This document shows positions 36,439 through 46,352 of a stretch of DNA of 64,000 bases, one piece after another. The notes below the pieces were generated by a model. It saw only the letters and a program-made list of their open reading frames with translations, was not told the origin of the DNA and searched no databases. A program made the translations under genes and the position numbers. Source of the DNA: Trichococcus sp. K1Tr. Its GTDB lineage: Bacteria; Bacillota; Bacilli; Lactobacillales; Aerococcaceae. Every line of letters starts with the position of its first letter. The stretch's first letter is position 1. The DNA lies in assembly GCF_028309625.1 (NCBI RefSeq), contig NZ_JAQMHR010000002.1, positions 62,001-126,000 of the forward strand, written 5' to 3'.

Positions 36439-37185
36439 TTAGTCAGCGATAACCCAGTACTGTGAACCATCGCTGTTACGATCCATAAATCCATATTCGA
36501 TAAAATAGCGACGCACCGTCACATAATCATCGTGAGCCGTTTTAATGATGTCGTTGACTTCCTTCTCAGAATATTTCTTGTCTTGATCAAAACGCTTCAA
36601 AATATGCTGCAGCACAATAATTTTTCGTTTTTCCTTACTGGGGAAAATATCCACTGCCCCATCTAATCCATTTTTAAAATATGTTTGCAGTACTTTTTCC
36701 CGTTCATTTTCTGTAATACCATAGCGTGAATCCACTGTTGTTTCCTCCTTGTGAATAGGGCTATCTTTCATGGGTACTCTGCTGCTTTCCAGGTTGGCCA
36801 TCAGCGCAAGAAAAATTTTTGCCTGCCGTTCCTTTTCCTTCAGCTTGAATCGATGTTGACGAATGGTCGAGATGCTTCCCGAAGAAGACCGCTCCAATAT
36901 TTCCTTATCGGACAGGCCTTGATGAAATAGCTGTAGCATTTCCCTTTGAACGTCAGATAATCCTGTATATTTTTTATCTAATTGAATCAGTGTTTCGAAA
37001 ACAGAGCCATGTGATTGCTGTATGTGTAAGAGCATAGCCTTTTCCGCTTCATAAAGCACCTCTCCAATTGGATAGATGATGCCATGTTGGTAGGTTTGAC
37101 GACAAAATAAGCATGCGTAGCTTTCGGCATGATCATCAAATCGATAGCCGTTCTGTAATTCTAGTAATGTGCTGTTGTCAATCAT
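36439..37185 (-). CDS. DUF2087 domain transcriptional regulator
   Basis: A 248-residue protein. Residues 75-115 form a LuxR-like helix-turn-helix (LSDVQREMLQLFHQGLSDKEILERSSSGSISTIRQHRFKLKEKERQA). Residues 155-245 are DUF2087 (LDGAVDIFPSKEKRKIIVLQHILKRFDQDKKYSEKEVNDIIK). A CLFC pair at the N-terminus, with later His residues, could hold a metal. Targets are unknown; it diverges from the FtsH-type gene. Confidence 0.8.
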   Translation of the reverse strand: MIDNSTLLELQNGYRFDDHAESYACLFCRQTYQHGIIYPIGEVLYEAEKAMLLHIQQSHGSVFETLIQLDKKYTGLSDVQREMLQLFHQGLSDKEILERSSSGSISTIRQHRFKLKEKERQAKIFLALMANLESSRVPMKDSPIHKEETTVDSRYGITENEREKVLQTYFKNGLDGAVDIFPSKEKRKIIVLQHILKRFDQDKKYSEKEVNDIIKTAHDDYVTVRRYFIEYGFMDRNSDGSQYWVIAD

Positions 37186-37221
37186 AAAATCCTATCCTCC
37201 TTTCTGTTATTTATGTAAACG

Positions 37222-37250
37222 ATTATACAATTCGTTATTCTATTTGTAAA
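37222..37250 (-). promoter_or_regulatory. Sigma-A promoter of the DUF2087 gene
   Basis: On the minus strand TTTACA (37250-37245) and TATAAT (37227-37222) are separated by 17 bases, 37 bases before the gene. The motif TGTAAAC occurs twice in this interval as a direct repeat. Confidence 0.75.
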
Positions 37251-37491
37251 CATAAATAGAAAACGTTTGTTAAAGTGGGTTTTCGCTTTCCGAGCAAAAT
37301 AGATGAGCGCCAAAGCGAAACACCGACTGAATATTCCAGTAAGGTGTAAGCGAACGTTGCTATCTTTGGGTGCATCAGATGCAGCTGATCAGCATTTATT
37401 TCAAAGACTGCGTAATTTTTGTAATATCCTATTTTTCTGGGATAATAGGGATGACGGAATGTTCTTTTTTAAGAAGGGGAGGGATAAGCTG

Positions 37492-39324
37492 ATGGAATCT
37501 AAAATGCCCCCTAAGGTTAATAGACAATGGCTGAATTTTGCTGTGACAACTGCAATTTTTCTGATTGTGCTGAATTTTTTCATTTCCCCCGGTATACAGG
37601 AAAATCCGGTAACGGAAGTGGATTATAAAACGTTTGTTTCAATGCTTGAAGAAGGCAGTGTCGAGTCGGTTCTGGTGGAGGAAAACCGGATAGAATTCAC
37701 AGCGCTGGACGATGAAGGTGGAGAGAGCACCTTCATCACCGGCAGAATGGATGATCCTCAGCTTACTGAACGACTGCTGCTGACTGAAGCAAAGTTCGAA
37801 AAAGAGATTATCGAAGAAAGTTCTCCTCTTGTTGATTTTTTCCTGATCTGGATGCTGCCATTGGCGTTATTATATGTCTTCTGGGGATTCATGATGCGCA
37901 GACTGCAGGGAAGAGTCGGGGGAGTCGGCAGTGAAATGAAATTCGGCAAAAGCAATGTCAAGATATACGCTGAATCGGAAACCGGAAAAACATTTACGGA
38001 CGTAGCGGGTCAGGATGAAGCGAAAGAAGCGCTCTGGGAAGTAATCGATTTTCTGCATAATCCCCAAAAATACAGGGAAATCGGGGCCAAGATGCCGAAA
38101 GGGATTCTGCTTGTTGGGCCTCCAGGGACCGGTAAAACACTGCTTGCCAAAGCGGTCGCGGGAGAGGCCAGAGTACCATTTTTCTCGATTTCAGGATCTG
38201 AATTCATGGAAATGTTCGTCGGCGTGGGAGCTGCCAGGGTGCGGGATCTGTTCGATCAAGCCCAGGCAAAAGCCCCATGCATCGTATTCATTGATGAAAT
38301 CGATACGATCGGCAAGAGCCGTAATCTGTCGGGCATTACTGGAAACGATGAGCGGGACCAAACGCTTAATCAGTTATTGAATGAAATGGATGGTTTTTCC
38401 TCGGAAAAAGGTGTGGTAATCCTGGCGGCAACGAACAAACCTGAAGTCCTGGACAAAGCGCTGCTGAGGCCCGGACGGTTTGACCGGCGCATTCCGCTTG
38501 AACTGCCGGATATTGCCGGAAGGGAAGCGATTCTGGATGTTCATGCAAAAACCGTCAAAATGGCCGAAGATATCGACCTGAAGGAGATCGCTAGGGATAC
38601 ACCCGGCAGCTCCGGAGCTGATCTTGCCAATTTGATAAATGAAGGCGCTCTCCATGCCATAAAGGAAGGACGCAGCATGATTAATCAATCCGATCTGGAG
38701 TATGCTTTGGAAATCATTCTGGCCGGATACCAACGGAAAAATGCGATCCTCTCGAAAGAAGACAAATTGGCGATAGCGTACCATGAAATCGGCCATGCGA
38801 TCGTTGCCGCAAAACAGACAGATTCCGCACCGGTCAATAAAATCAGCATCATCCCAAGGACATCCGGAGTACTCGGCTATACGATGCAGTCGGAGGAGAA
38901 GGACCAGCTGCTGATGAGCCGGGAAAAGTTCCTGAACAAGATCGTCACCTACATGGGCGGACGCTCTGCAGAGGAAGTCATTTTAAATACAATCACCTCC
39001 GGGGCGGAAAATGACATAGAGGCTGCAACCGCTATTGCAAGAGCGATGGTCACGCGCTACGGGATGAGTGAAAAATTCGACATGATGGCCTTGGAAACAA
39101 TCAATAACCCTTATCTGGGAACGGATGTGACTTCACTCGTATCGAATGAAACCTCTGCAAAAATAGATGATGAGGTTTTGCGCATCATCAAATTCGCCCA
39201 TGAAAAAGCCAAGGAAATCATCAAGGAAAACTTACCGAAAATGCATGAACTTGCAAATAAGCTTCTCGAAAAAGAAACCATGACCGGCGAGGAATTCATG
39301 GAAATGCTGACGAAAGAAGAATAA
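37492..39324 (+). CDS. ftsH: FtsH-type membrane AAA+ zinc metalloprotease
   Basis: A 610-residue protease. Order: membrane helix ([17 protein letters not shown]), extracytoplasmic FtsH_ext domain, second membrane helix ([18 protein letters not shown]), AAA+ module with Walker [10 protein letters not shown] and Walker [10 protein letters not shown], second region of homology (RPGRFDRR), and peptidase zinc motif HEIGH (usual form HEAGH). It degrades membrane and regulatory proteins. FtsH near hpt/tilS is the normal housekeeping copy; this isolated gene is probably a second FtsH. The ATG at 37492 follows AAGGGGAGGGA; 63 upstream codons are not supported. Confidence 0.88.
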   Translation: MESKMPPKVNRQWLNFAVTTAIFLIVLNFFISPGIQENPVTEVDYKTFVSMLEEGSVESVLVEENRIEFTALDDEGGESTFITGRMDDPQLTERLLLTEAKFEKEIIEESSPLVDFFLIWMLPLALLYVFWGFMMRRLQGRVGGVGSEMKFGKSNVKIYAESETGKTFTDVAGQDEAKEALWEVIDFLHNPQKYREIGAKMPKGILLVGPPGTGKTLLAKAVAGEARVPFFSISGSEFMEMFVGVGAARVRDLFDQAQAKAPCIVFIDEIDTIGKSRNLSGITGNDERDQTLNQLLNEMDGFSSEKGVVILAATNKPEVLDKALLRPGRFDRRIPLELPDIAGREAILDVHAKTVKMAEDIDLKEIARDTPGSSGADLANLINEGALHAIKEGRSMINQSDLEYALEIILAGYQRKNAILSKEDKLAIAYHEIGHAIVAAKQTDSAPVNKISIIPRTSGVLGYTMQSEEKDQLLMSREKFLNKIVTYMGGRSAEEVILNTITSGAENDIEAATAIARAMVTRYGMSEKFDMMALETINNPYLGTDVTSLVSNETSAKIDDEVLRIIKFAHEKAKEIIKENLPKMHELANKLLEKETMTGEEFMEMLTKEE

Positions 39325-39387
39325 GGAATCCAGGTTTTGAGCTAGTGCACACAGGGCTGTGGGTTGGTGTAGATAAGGGGAACTCTC

Positions 39388-40263
39388 ATGAAAAAGAATA
39401 CAGGTTTACTTATGATGATCATTTTGGGCGTGGCACTGCTGACTGGTTGTCGCTCATCAGAAACCGCGTCTATAGGTATGGTCAAACAGAGCGGGGACTG
39501 GATATACTATACAGACAATAATGATGAAGCCCTTTATAAAATGAAAACTGACTGGACCGGGAAGACCAAGGTCGCTGACAATTTTGCTAGCGGCTATATG
39601 GTGATTCAGGGGGACACCATCTATTACTCAGACATGGGTGGTGTCAGCAAGATTCAAACAGATGGTACAGAAGAGGCTAATGTTGTTGATGTTGGCAAAG
39701 AAAGCTCGTTCGGCTTCGAAGTGTCGGGGGACTGGATCTACTACAGCACCAAACCGGGAAGCATATATAAGATAAAAACGGATGGCACCGAAAAGGCCAA
39801 GATAGCTGACATCAGCTCTTTTGAGGGCGATATGAAGGTGTCTGGTGACAGCATCTATTATGCGGATGGGATAAGTTTATTCAAAATGAATACTGATGGC
39901 ACTGGGGTTATGAAACTATCAGAAAACGTAGTCATACATGCAGTCGAAGGGGGCTGGATCTATTACGGCGAGAAAAATGAAAAAGGGGAATATGAGAATG
40001 TAAACAGGATGAAAACAGATGGTACTGAGCAAACAAAACTTGCGGAGGGTACTTTTACGGCTATAGATGGGGATTCGCTCTATTACAGTAAAGATGGTTG
40101 GCTCTACAGGGAAAATCTGGACGGGACTGCAGCAGCAAAAATGAATAAAGTAAAAATGTGGAATATCTTAGACATTTACGGTGATTACATTTACTACGGC
40201 GAATATTCAGGGGCTGCTTACAGGATCAATTTGGATGGCAGCAACAAAAAGCAGCTCGAATAG
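39388..40263 (+). CDS. DUF5050-type beta-propeller lipoprotein
   Basis: A 291-residue lipoprotein with lipobox LLTGC. The mature part has about six repeats of a 40-residue unit (SGDWIYY, then KIKTDGTEKAKIAD), characteristic of DUF5050, expected to fold as a propeller. Function unknown; often a surface sensor or binding module. AAGGGGAACTCTC precedes the ATG. Confidence 0.75.
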   Translation: MKKNTGLLMMIILGVALLTGCRSSETASIGMVKQSGDWIYYTDNNDEALYKMKTDWTGKTKVADNFASGYMVIQGDTIYYSDMGGVSKIQTDGTEEANVVDVGKESSFGFEVSGDWIYYSTKPGSIYKIKTDGTEKAKIADISSFEGDMKVSGDSIYYADGISLFKMNTDGTGVMKLSENVVIHAVEGGWIYYGEKNEKGEYENVNRMKTDGTEQTKLAEGTFTAIDGDSLYYSKDGWLYRENLDGTAAAKMNKVKMWNILDIYGDYIYYGEYSGAAYRINLDGSNKKQLE

Positions 40264-40303
40264 AGATTTAGCTGCTATAGTATAGCAGTTCTGGTAATTT
40301 CAC

Positions 40304-40375
40304 AGGAATGACTCAAAAGAATAAAGCGGATTGGCTGAGCGGAAAACCTATAATAACGGGTTTTCCGCTTTTCTA
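40304..40375 (+). repeat. Dispersed terminator-bearing repeat, copy D
   Basis: GGAATGACTCAAAAGAATAA, then the hairpin AGCGGAAAACC/GGGTTTTCCGCT with TTTT. It ends the DUF5050 gene and matches copies A-C. Confidence 0.6.
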
Positions 40376-40398
40376 GTTTTGTTGGCTTCAATTGCATT

Positions 40399-40423
40399 AA
40401 AAAAGACCTCCGAAGAAGTCTTT
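40399..40423 (-). terminator. Terminator of the small membrane protein gene
   Basis: On the minus strand AAAGAC and GTCTTTTTT enclose a ten-base loop. Confidence 0.55.
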
Positions 40424-40476
40424 CCGTTGGTTCGCCATAAAAGAAAAATGGTCATTAATAGGAATTGGGTTAGCCA

Positions 40477-40704
40477 TTATTTTTTTGATTTCATATACGC
40501 ATCAACTGCCGATAGGATGATCCCGACTGCAAGCAGACTGTAGCCGATTAATCTATTTTCGCCAAAAACAATTCCCGCCACTATCAACCCGAAAGCAATA
40601 GAAGCCAGCACACTGAGTCGTTTAGGTTTTGAATTTTTAATACTGATAAATACAAGAGCTAAAAACAAAATAACTACTACCACGTATATTTGTGACGGTG
40701 TCAT
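40477..40704 (-). CDS. Small membrane protein, unknown function
   Basis: A 75-residue protein with two or three membrane helices (IYVVVVILFLALVFISI, LASIAFGLIVAGIVFG, IGYSLLAVGIILSAVDAYM). The ATG at 40704 follows GGGAGTGAT; another ATG five codons earlier has no ribosome site. No family recognised. Confidence 0.6.
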   Translation of the reverse strand: MTPSQIYVVVVILFLALVFISIKNSKPKRLSVLASIAFGLIVAGIVFGENRLIGYSLLAVGIILSAVDAYMKSKK

Positions 40705-40955
40705 GTATATCACTCCCATTCTTATGACTCGTTATTTCCAGACATCATCCTGATTACATCATACACGAAAATTCGAAATAGCTAAATCCATAAGATATAA
40801 CTATACGTTAACTCATCGAATTTTGATTAACAATTTTAGAAGCAGTAAAATGGAGTTGAAGAACAAGGTATGAATTTTTGAGGTCCTTAAAAAATAGATT
40901 AAGGTCCGTTTTGACCAATATCATTGCTTGTAGTTCGGAAATGAGGGAGAGGAAA

Positions 40956-42230
40956 ATGCGGGTTTGTTTGCAATGGATGCGTAGATTGGCTGTCTCCGTG
41001 TTTTTTTCGGTGATGTTCCTTTTCGGCATGCTATCTCCAAATATCTTTGCAGTGGAATCACAAAATTCAACCCAAACGAATATCGTATACACAGTAAAAG
41101 CAGGCGATACGCTGTACAGAATTGCCCTCGAATACGGTGTGACTGTGCGGCAACTTGTGGCGGCGAATAACATCGTGCAGCCCAGACTGATCCGGTTGGG
41201 GCAAAAAATCGTCATTCCGACAGCATCCGCTGCTATTGCCGATTCCTCGCAAGCATTCGGGATGAAGTATACGGTTGTGCCAGGCGATACGCTCTCCGAA
41301 ATCGCGCTCAGGTATGGCGTGACAGTTGCCCAACTTGTAAAAACCAATCAAATCCATGATCCCAATCTGATTTACGTCGGACAGATGCTGACACTTCCGC
41401 TTTCCTCAAGTTTTACGCAGCAGGAAATCCTTTCCGCGGGCGGGGGATATGCGGTAGGGCTGAAAAAGGATGGCACGGTCGTTGCTGTAGGGTGGAATGA
41501 AGCCGGGCAAGGGGATGTCGGAAGTTGGTCGGGGATTGTTTCTGTATCAGCGGGAGCCTATCACACTGTCGGCTTGAAAACGGATGGCACGGTGGTGGCA
41601 ACCGGGAGTAATCTCAGCGGAGAAAGCGCCGTTTCGGATTGGAAAGATATTGTGGCTGTATCAGCGGGAATCGGCCATACGGTTGGTCTGAAGGCAGACG
41701 GCACGGTCATCGCGACCGGAAACAACGAAAATGGAGAATGCAATGTTCAGGATTGGACAGACATCGTTGCCGTATCCGCGGGTAATGGGTATACCCTGGG
41801 GCTGAAAGCGGATGGGAAAGTCGTCGCCACGGGAAAAAACGATCGCAATCAAATCGCTGTCACTGGATGGACGGATATCGTTGCTCTTTCTGCGGGTGAT
41901 TCGCATGCTGTCGGATTGAAGTTGGATGGGACCGTCGTGGTTGCAGGAGCCAACAGCTACGGACAAGGGAATGTATCCGTCTGGACAGATGTCATCGCTG
42001 TGGCAGCAGGAGCCCATCACACACTGGGCTTGAAATCGGATGGCACGGTCGTTGCGACAGGATACAATCAAGAGGGGCAATGCGAGGTGTCCGACTGGAA
42101 AGATATGATAGCCATTACCGCAGGCGGGAATACTTTCGGACTGAGAAAAGATGGCACAGTTGCAGTGGTAGGCGAAAATGTTTGGGATCAGTATGAAGTT
42201 TTGGAATGGACGAACATTGGGCATCGTTAA
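40956..42230 (+). CDS. Secreted LysM-RCC1 repeat protein
   Basis: A 424-residue exported protein: signal peptide ([23 protein letters not shown]), two LysM domains ([29 protein letters not shown] and [29 protein letters not shown]) that bind peptidoglycan, then about six RCC1-like repeats of about 41 residues ([27 protein letters not shown]). RCC1 propellers are commonly protein-interaction surfaces. The ATG at 40956 follows GAGGGAGAGG. It has no sortase motif, so LysM is the likely anchor. Confidence 0.85.
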   Translation: MRVCLQWMRRLAVSVFFSVMFLFGMLSPNIFAVESQNSTQTNIVYTVKAGDTLYRIALEYGVTVRQLVAANNIVQPRLIRLGQKIVIPTASAAIADSSQAFGMKYTVVPGDTLSEIALRYGVTVAQLVKTNQIHDPNLIYVGQMLTLPLSSSFTQQEILSAGGGYAVGLKKDGTVVAVGWNEAGQGDVGSWSGIVSVSAGAYHTVGLKTDGTVVATGSNLSGESAVSDWKDIVAVSAGIGHTVGLKADGTVIATGNNENGECNVQDWTDIVAVSAGNGYTLGLKADGKVVATGKNDRNQIAVTGWTDIVALSAGDSHAVGLKLDGTVVVAGANSYGQGNVSVWTDVIAVAAGAHHTLGLKSDGTVVATGYNQEGQCEVSDWKDMIAITAGGNTFGLRKDGTVAVVGENVWDQYEVLEWTNIGHR

Positions 42231-42254
42231 ATAAGGTCTAAGGAGGCGGATGGA

Positions 42255-42587
42255 ATGAGTTTTACATTTTTGCCGAAAACGAGATTGGGTAAAGTTTCTG
42301 TAGGAACTTTTGCAACTTTCGTAGCAACTTGGACTTTGGATATTGTTCTTATGCCAAAACTGGGAAGCGATTTGATGACCGGAACAGGTGAGCCTGCTTT
42401 CTCCGATATACTGCTGGGGCTTTTGGCGATAACAGGGATTATTGCTGTTGTTGTTGGATTTGTGACAGGAATGATTGCACTTTTCAGAAAAAAAGACTAT
42501 TCCGTGTTACTCATTATCGTCACCTTATTATGTTTTTTGATTAGTGGTATCGTGGTACTGTTCCTTAGTGAGGGATTCATTTCCTAA
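42255..42587 (+). CDS. Small membrane protein, unknown function
   Basis: A 110-residue protein with three membrane helices (VSVGTFATFVATWTLDIVLM, ILLGLLAITGIIAVVVGFVTG, VLLIIVTLLCFLISGIVVLFL). TAAGGAGGCGGATGG gives a strong ribosome site. It lies 24 bases after the LysM-RCC1 gene and is probably cotranscribed with it. Confidence 0.65.
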   Translation: MSFTFLPKTRLGKVSVGTFATFVATWTLDIVLMPKLGSDLMTGTGEPAFSDILLGLLAITGIIAVVVGFVTGMIALFRKKDYSVLLIIVTLLCFLISGIVVLFLSEGFIS

Positions 42588-42650
42588 AATGGCTCGTTCC
42601 ATTTTATACCTCTAAGAAAGTTACTTTTCCTTTAAATCATAGTCGAACAA

Positions 42651-42700
42651 AAAACATGTATCCATCCCGATAAAAGTGGAATGGATGCATGCTTTTTTGC
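42651..42700. terminator. Bidirectional terminator
   Basis: AACATGTATCCATcCC and GGaATGGATGCATG pair with small mismatches; TTTTTT follows. It lies between two convergent genes. Confidence 0.75.
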
Positions 42701-42757
42701 TGTTTTAGATTTTCGGGAGTGCTTAACTTTTTCGGAGTCTGCTTTATTCAGTCAAAA

Positions 42758-44167
42758 TTAATCTGTAATACCGGTTTCAATTGCTTCAGCAGGTTCAACA
42801 ACCTCTAAAGGTGTTTGTGCTTTTAAATCCTTTGCTTTTTTTGACTTAGCGACTTCAACAGGTTCAACGACTTCGACCGGTTCAACGACTTCGACCGGTT
42901 CAACGACTTCAACAGGTTCAACGACTTCGACCGGTTCAACGACTTCAACAGGTTCAACGACTTCGACCGGTTCAACGACTTCGATAGGTTCAGCGACTTC
43001 GACCGGTTCAACGACTTCGACCGGTTCAACGACTTCAACAGGTTCGACCACTTTAACTGCTTCAACTACTTCAGCTGGTTCAATGACTTCGGCAGGCTCG
43101 GTAACTGTAGCAGGTTCAACTATTTTAGCTAATGCAAAAGTTTCAGTTATTTCAGACACTGCAGCAGTTACTTGTGGCTTACCTTTTCCACCGCCACCAC
43201 CACCACCACCACCACCACCACCACCTGATGACCCGCCTTTAGCTATTGCTAATATGTCAACGTAAGTTAAATTGTTAGTAATATCTATCTCTGGGTTTGC
43301 TCCTACGTCGACTTCACCTTCTTCAGATACGGTAACAGTGCCAGCGGGGGTAAGCACGCCATCTTCATATTCACCTATAGCTGCTAATGTAAGATCTATC
43401 CCACTTCCTTCAGGAATATAGAAGGTCACGCGATAGTATCCAGTGAATTTTGGTTTAAACCCACCCGTTGAAGCGCCAAAAATATACTTCCCACCCACGT
43501 TGAGTTCAGGGGCAAAACTCACAGGAATGGTCGTTAGTTTAGTTGTAGATGTCCATAGATTAGTTGTTGGATCCCAAATTAAATCACCAGGATTATCTAT
43601 CCCTAGGTATTGGACAACAAGTTCCGGTTCGTTTGAAATGATGCTAGCAACGTAGCTATCATAGATTACATTGTTTGTTCCCTGAAGTTCATCCGCGCTG
43701 CTTGGATATTCCAACTCAGCCATTGTGAAGGCTTTCGCAGGCTCTTCCAGCTGTTTGAATAAAGTTATCTCAAGTCGGAAGGGTCTGTTGACTGCTGCAT
43801 TGACGGATTCAATATTATCGCCCCAGTCGATAATGGTGACGGTTTCGCTATCTTTGATTTCATAATCAGCTTGCCACTTATTTTCCTCTACCTTTTGTGC
43901 GTACCAAGGGCCATTATTATTTAGGTACTCTATGTAGGTGGAATCAGTTATACCCGGATAAGGGTTGGTTGAATCTCCTGGTTCGTATTCCACTTGAAGA
44001 GAGTCAGCAATTTCAGCAATAGGGAATCCATCTACTGCTATAACCGGAAATGAGAGGTTGTTTGTAGCAGTTGTTTCTGCAGAAAGGGCGCTGTTGGTAC
44101 TCAGCAAAGTGAAGGCCATGGACGAAGTGATGAAAATTCCCATAAAGCGCTTGCTTTTAAAATTCAT
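42758..44167 (-). CDS. Secreted surface protein with PEV repeats and polyglycine linker
   Basis: A 469-residue protein: signal peptide (GIFITSSMAFTLLSTNSALSAE), a beta-rich domain of about 270 residues that reads like an adhesion or NEAT/cohesin-like fold (YYRVTFYIPEGSGIDLTLAAIG), a run of 13 glycines, then about 16 hexapeptide units of the EPVEVV type. It ends without LPXTG or a membrane tail, so anchoring is unclear. AGGAGGAG precedes the ATG. Function unknown. Confidence 0.7.
   Translation of the reverse strand: MNFKSKRFMGIFITSSMAFTLLSTNSALSAETTATNNLSFPVIAVDGFPIAEIADSLQVEYEPGDSTNPYPGITDSTYIEYLNNNGPWYAQKVEENKWQADYEIKDSETVTIIDWGDNIESVNAAVNRPFRLEITLFKQLEEPAKAFTMAELEYPSSADELQGTNNVIYDSYVASIISNEPELVVQYLGIDNPGDLIWDPTTNLWTSTTKLTTIPVSFAPELNVGGKYIFGASTGGFKPKFTGYYRVTFYIPEGSGIDLTLAAIGEYEDGVLTPAGTVTVSEEGEVDVGANPEIDITNNLTYVDILAIAKGGSSGGGGGGGGGGGGGKGKPQVTAAVSEITETFALAKIVEPATVTEPAEVIEPAEVVEAVKVVEPVEVVEPVEVVEPVEVAEPIEVVEPVEVVEPVEVVEPVEVVEPVEVVEPVEVVEPVEVVEPVEVAKSKKAKDLKAQTPLEVVEPAEAIETGITD
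42850..43080 (-). repeat. 18-bp minisatellite coding for the EPVEVV repeats
   Basis: About twelve nearly identical 18-base units (plus-strand TTCAACGACTTCGACCGG or ...AACAGG variants). A CCA-rich microsatellite (43188-43225, polyglycine) lies beside it. Both can change length by slippage without changing frame. Confidence 0.9.
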
Positions 44168-44895
44168 CTTTTTCTCCTCCTAATATGAGCGGCCAAAAAT
44201 CAAGTAAGCTATCGGTTACTTTAATCTTCAAAAATTCTACCCTGCCCACAGAAATCAACGGTATAAGAAAAAGTCAAAATACATTTCATTACCCTAATAA
44301 AACGGGTGCGAACCAGAATCAGGAAATGAGCGTATTCTTCTATATACTCCTCCTTTCATGGATTCAATCTTTAATTGTAAAATAACGCAGAAGATTAAAG
44401 ATAACTACCCCCTTTTATCTGTGGATTTAATAATTATATAAGCCGAATGAACGAATCGAAATGACAAATGCTCCAAAAAAAATTCAGGATCCCTGTATTC
44501 TTTAAGCGTTCGCAGGTATACTTCTTTTTGAAGGATTAGCCAAAACATTCATTCAACCTATATAAAAGTTAGTCAAAAATGACTTTTTTAGGTAAATATA
44601 TGTGGGATAATCTTTGATGTATTGATAGTAAAAGGAAAGAAAAGTTAATTTAGATGAATTATGAGGTGTGATACTTCTGTGTTTGATGGTTTAAATCCGA
44701 CGCATTGCTGTTATATAACAAGTATAATTAAATATTGGCAAAATTGCAATCAAATGCACACGTTTCAACTAATATTTTAGCCTGACTGTAACTGACTATC
44801 TATGTGGGTGAAGAGTGATTTATGGTTTAATTTATGGCATAATAAAAATCATAAGCATCAAACATAGCTTCAGGAAGATTCAGAAGGAGGCCAAC
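44168..44895. other. Gene-free AT-rich region
   Basis: About 730 bases upstream of the surface-protein gene and of the DUF2200 gene. A GAAAGGAGGAG motif occurs on the minus strand near 44350 but no start codon follows. Nothing else is recognised. Confidence 0.5.
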
Positions 44896-45246
44896 ATGAA
44901 AAATACGAAAATATTCGGGATGTCGTTCGCCAGCGTGTATCCTTTGTATATAAAGAAAGTCGAGAAAAAGGGCCGCACGAAAGAAGAAGTCGATGAAATC
45001 ATTTTCTGGCTGACCGGATATGATGAGGCAACTCTGCAACAACAACTGGATAATAAAGTTGATTTCGAAACCTTTTTTGCACAGGTACCACAGCTGAATC
45101 TCAACGTTTCGCTTATCACAGGGGTCATTTGCGGATACCGCGTCGAAGAAATCGAAGACAAACTTATGCAGAAAATCCGTTATCTGGATAAACTCATCGA
45201 TGAGTTGGCTAAAGGGAAGGCCATGGAGAAGATACTGAGGAAATAG
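44896..45246 (+). CDS. DUF2200 family protein
   Basis: A 116-residue protein. Family features are [39 protein letters not shown] and the C-terminal [30 protein letters not shown]. Its role is unknown. The ATG at 44896 follows AGAAGGAGGCC; 27 upstream codons are unsupported. ppnP follows 51 bases later. Confidence 0.85.
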   Translation: MKNTKIFGMSFASVYPLYIKKVEKKGRTKEEVDEIIFWLTGYDEATLQQQLDNKVDFETFFAQVPQLNLNVSLITGVICGYRVEEIEDKLMQKIRYLDKLIDELAKGKAMEKILRK

Positions 45247-45297
45247 GTTATACGTGAAAGAAAAACATAAAATAATCAGGCTAATGGAGGAAATAGA

Positions 45298-45612
45298 ATG
45301 GAATTCAAAAATGTGACAGTAATCAAGGAAGCAAATGTGTATTTTGATGGGAAAGTTACCAGCAGAACAGTGTTGTTCGAAAGTGGAGAGAAAAAGACAC
45401 TCGGCTTCATGTTGGCAGGCGAGTACGAATTCAACACCGATGCCGAGGAAATCATGGAAGTCCTTGGCGGCGATATGTCGGTTATGCTTCCCGGCGAATC
45501 TGAATACACACTCTACACCAAAGGCCAAAGCTATGTCGTTCCGGCAAACTCATCCTTCAAGATGATCGTCGATAAATATGTGGACTATTGCTGTTCATAC
45601 AAAAACGACTAA
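45298..45612 (+). CDS. ppnP: Pyrimidine/purine nucleoside phosphorylase PpnP
   Basis: A 104-residue cupin-fold enzyme of the former DUF1255 family. It cleaves several nucleosides with phosphate to the base and ribose-1-phosphate. The signatures [34 protein letters not shown] and [14 protein letters not shown] are all present at normal length. AATGGAGGAAATAG precedes the ATG. Confidence 0.93.
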   Translation: MEFKNVTVIKEANVYFDGKVTSRTVLFESGEKKTLGFMLAGEYEFNTDAEEIMEVLGGDMSVMLPGESEYTLYTKGQSYVVPANSSFKMIVDKYVDYCCSYKND

Positions 45613-45675
45613 ATCTGAAACACCACGTTTGCAGTAGCCGTGTGGCAGTGCAGGCAAACCAACTGATTTCAACAA

Positions 45676-45737
45676 AATAAACCACCCCGAAAACAGAGTT
45701 CATCTATCGAACTTCCGTTTTTGGGCTGGTTTTTTAT
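45676..45737 (+). terminator. Terminator of ppnP
   Basis: AAACCA-CCC-GAAAAC and GTTTTtGGGcTGGTTT pair over a long imperfect stem; TTTT follows. Confidence 0.75.
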
Positions 45738-45779
45738 AGTGTATAGACAGTGTTTGTTTCCGCTACCGATTATCAGCGA

Positions 45780-45956
45780 TTAGACATATTCAACGATTCC
45801 GCGTTTGAGAAGCTCTTTTCTCAAAGCTTCATTTTCAGACCGTAGTCGTTTCAGATCTGCTCTTAAGACAGAATCGGATTTACGGATGCCATCCATGATC
45901 AGTATCGTAAAGATAAGAACCAATAGTATTGGAAAAATAAATTGGATTGTTTGCAT
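45780..45956 (-). CDS. 58-residue membrane protein with coiled coil
   Basis: ATG at 45956-45954 begins MQTIQFIFPILLVLIFTILIMDGI, one membrane helix. Then follows a basic heptad-repeat helix (LRADLKRLRSENEALRKELLKRG) ending IVEYV. AGAAGG lies eight bases before the ATG. It resembles the architecture of small regulatory coiled-coil membrane proteins, but no family is recognised. Confidence 0.55.
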   Translation of the reverse strand: MQTIQFIFPILLVLIFTILIMDGIRKSDSVLRADLKRLRSENEALRKELLKRGIVEYV

Positions 45957-46026
45957 TATATAACCTTCTTTCCGGATTGTTTTTCTGTACTACAAGCATA
46001 GATTATCAGGTCATTATGTAGCTCAC

Positions 46027-46143
46027 GTGAAGACGCTGAATCTCCATCAAATCAACACAAAAGGTTGGCATAGATGGGTCGATGCTGTGGCAGTGGGATT
46101 TTATTTGAGCGGTGTCCTGTTCCGGAATAAAAGGGCTGAGTAA
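46027..46143 (+). CDS. Possible small ORF or gene remnant (38 codons)
   Basis: GTG at 46027 reads MKTLNLHQINTKGWHRWVDA and then a hydrophobic segment ending FRNKRAE. There is no clear ribosome site and the frame stays open upstream without a start. It may be the tail of a decayed gene. Confidence 0.2.
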   Translation: MKTLNLHQINTKGWHRWVDAVAVGFYLSGVLFRNKRAE

Positions 46144-46146
46144 AAA

Positions 46147-46269
46147 ATGAAGATCCACTTTATGTTGGTCGGCGGCTTCCTGGTCGTTGCGCATATTGTC
46201 ATGATTTTCGGTATGATGAATCCTGAAATCATCGACAGTATGTCCATAATGCCGGGTATTACAAATTAG
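46147..46269 (+). CDS. Possible small membrane peptide (40 codons)
   Basis: ATG at 46147, three bases after the previous stop, reads MKIHFMLVGGFLVVAHIVMI and then a Met-rich tail. The ribosome site is weak (AGGGCTGAG). Confidence 0.3.
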   Translation: MKIHFMLVGGFLVVAHIVMIFGMMNPEIIDSMSIMPGITN

Positions 46270-46311
46270 TCATGATCCTGTTAATCTGTATCCAAAAAAA
46301 AGTACATACGA

Positions 46312-46352
46312 CAAAAAAACGCAATCATTTAAATAGATGATTGCGTTTTTTT
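46312..46352. terminator. Bidirectional terminator at the end of mazF
   Basis: AAAAAAACGCAATCAT pairs exactly with ATGATTGCGTTTTTTT. Confidence 0.9.

Noticed and set aside
36439-39324. DUF2087 regulator and FtsH as a regulatory pair
   Set aside because: They diverge across about 300 bases, but only the DUF2087 gene has a clear promoter there and no shared operator is visible.
42850-43080. CRISPR-like regular repeats
   Set aside because: The 18-bp units are contiguous, without spacers, and code in frame for EPVEVV repeats.
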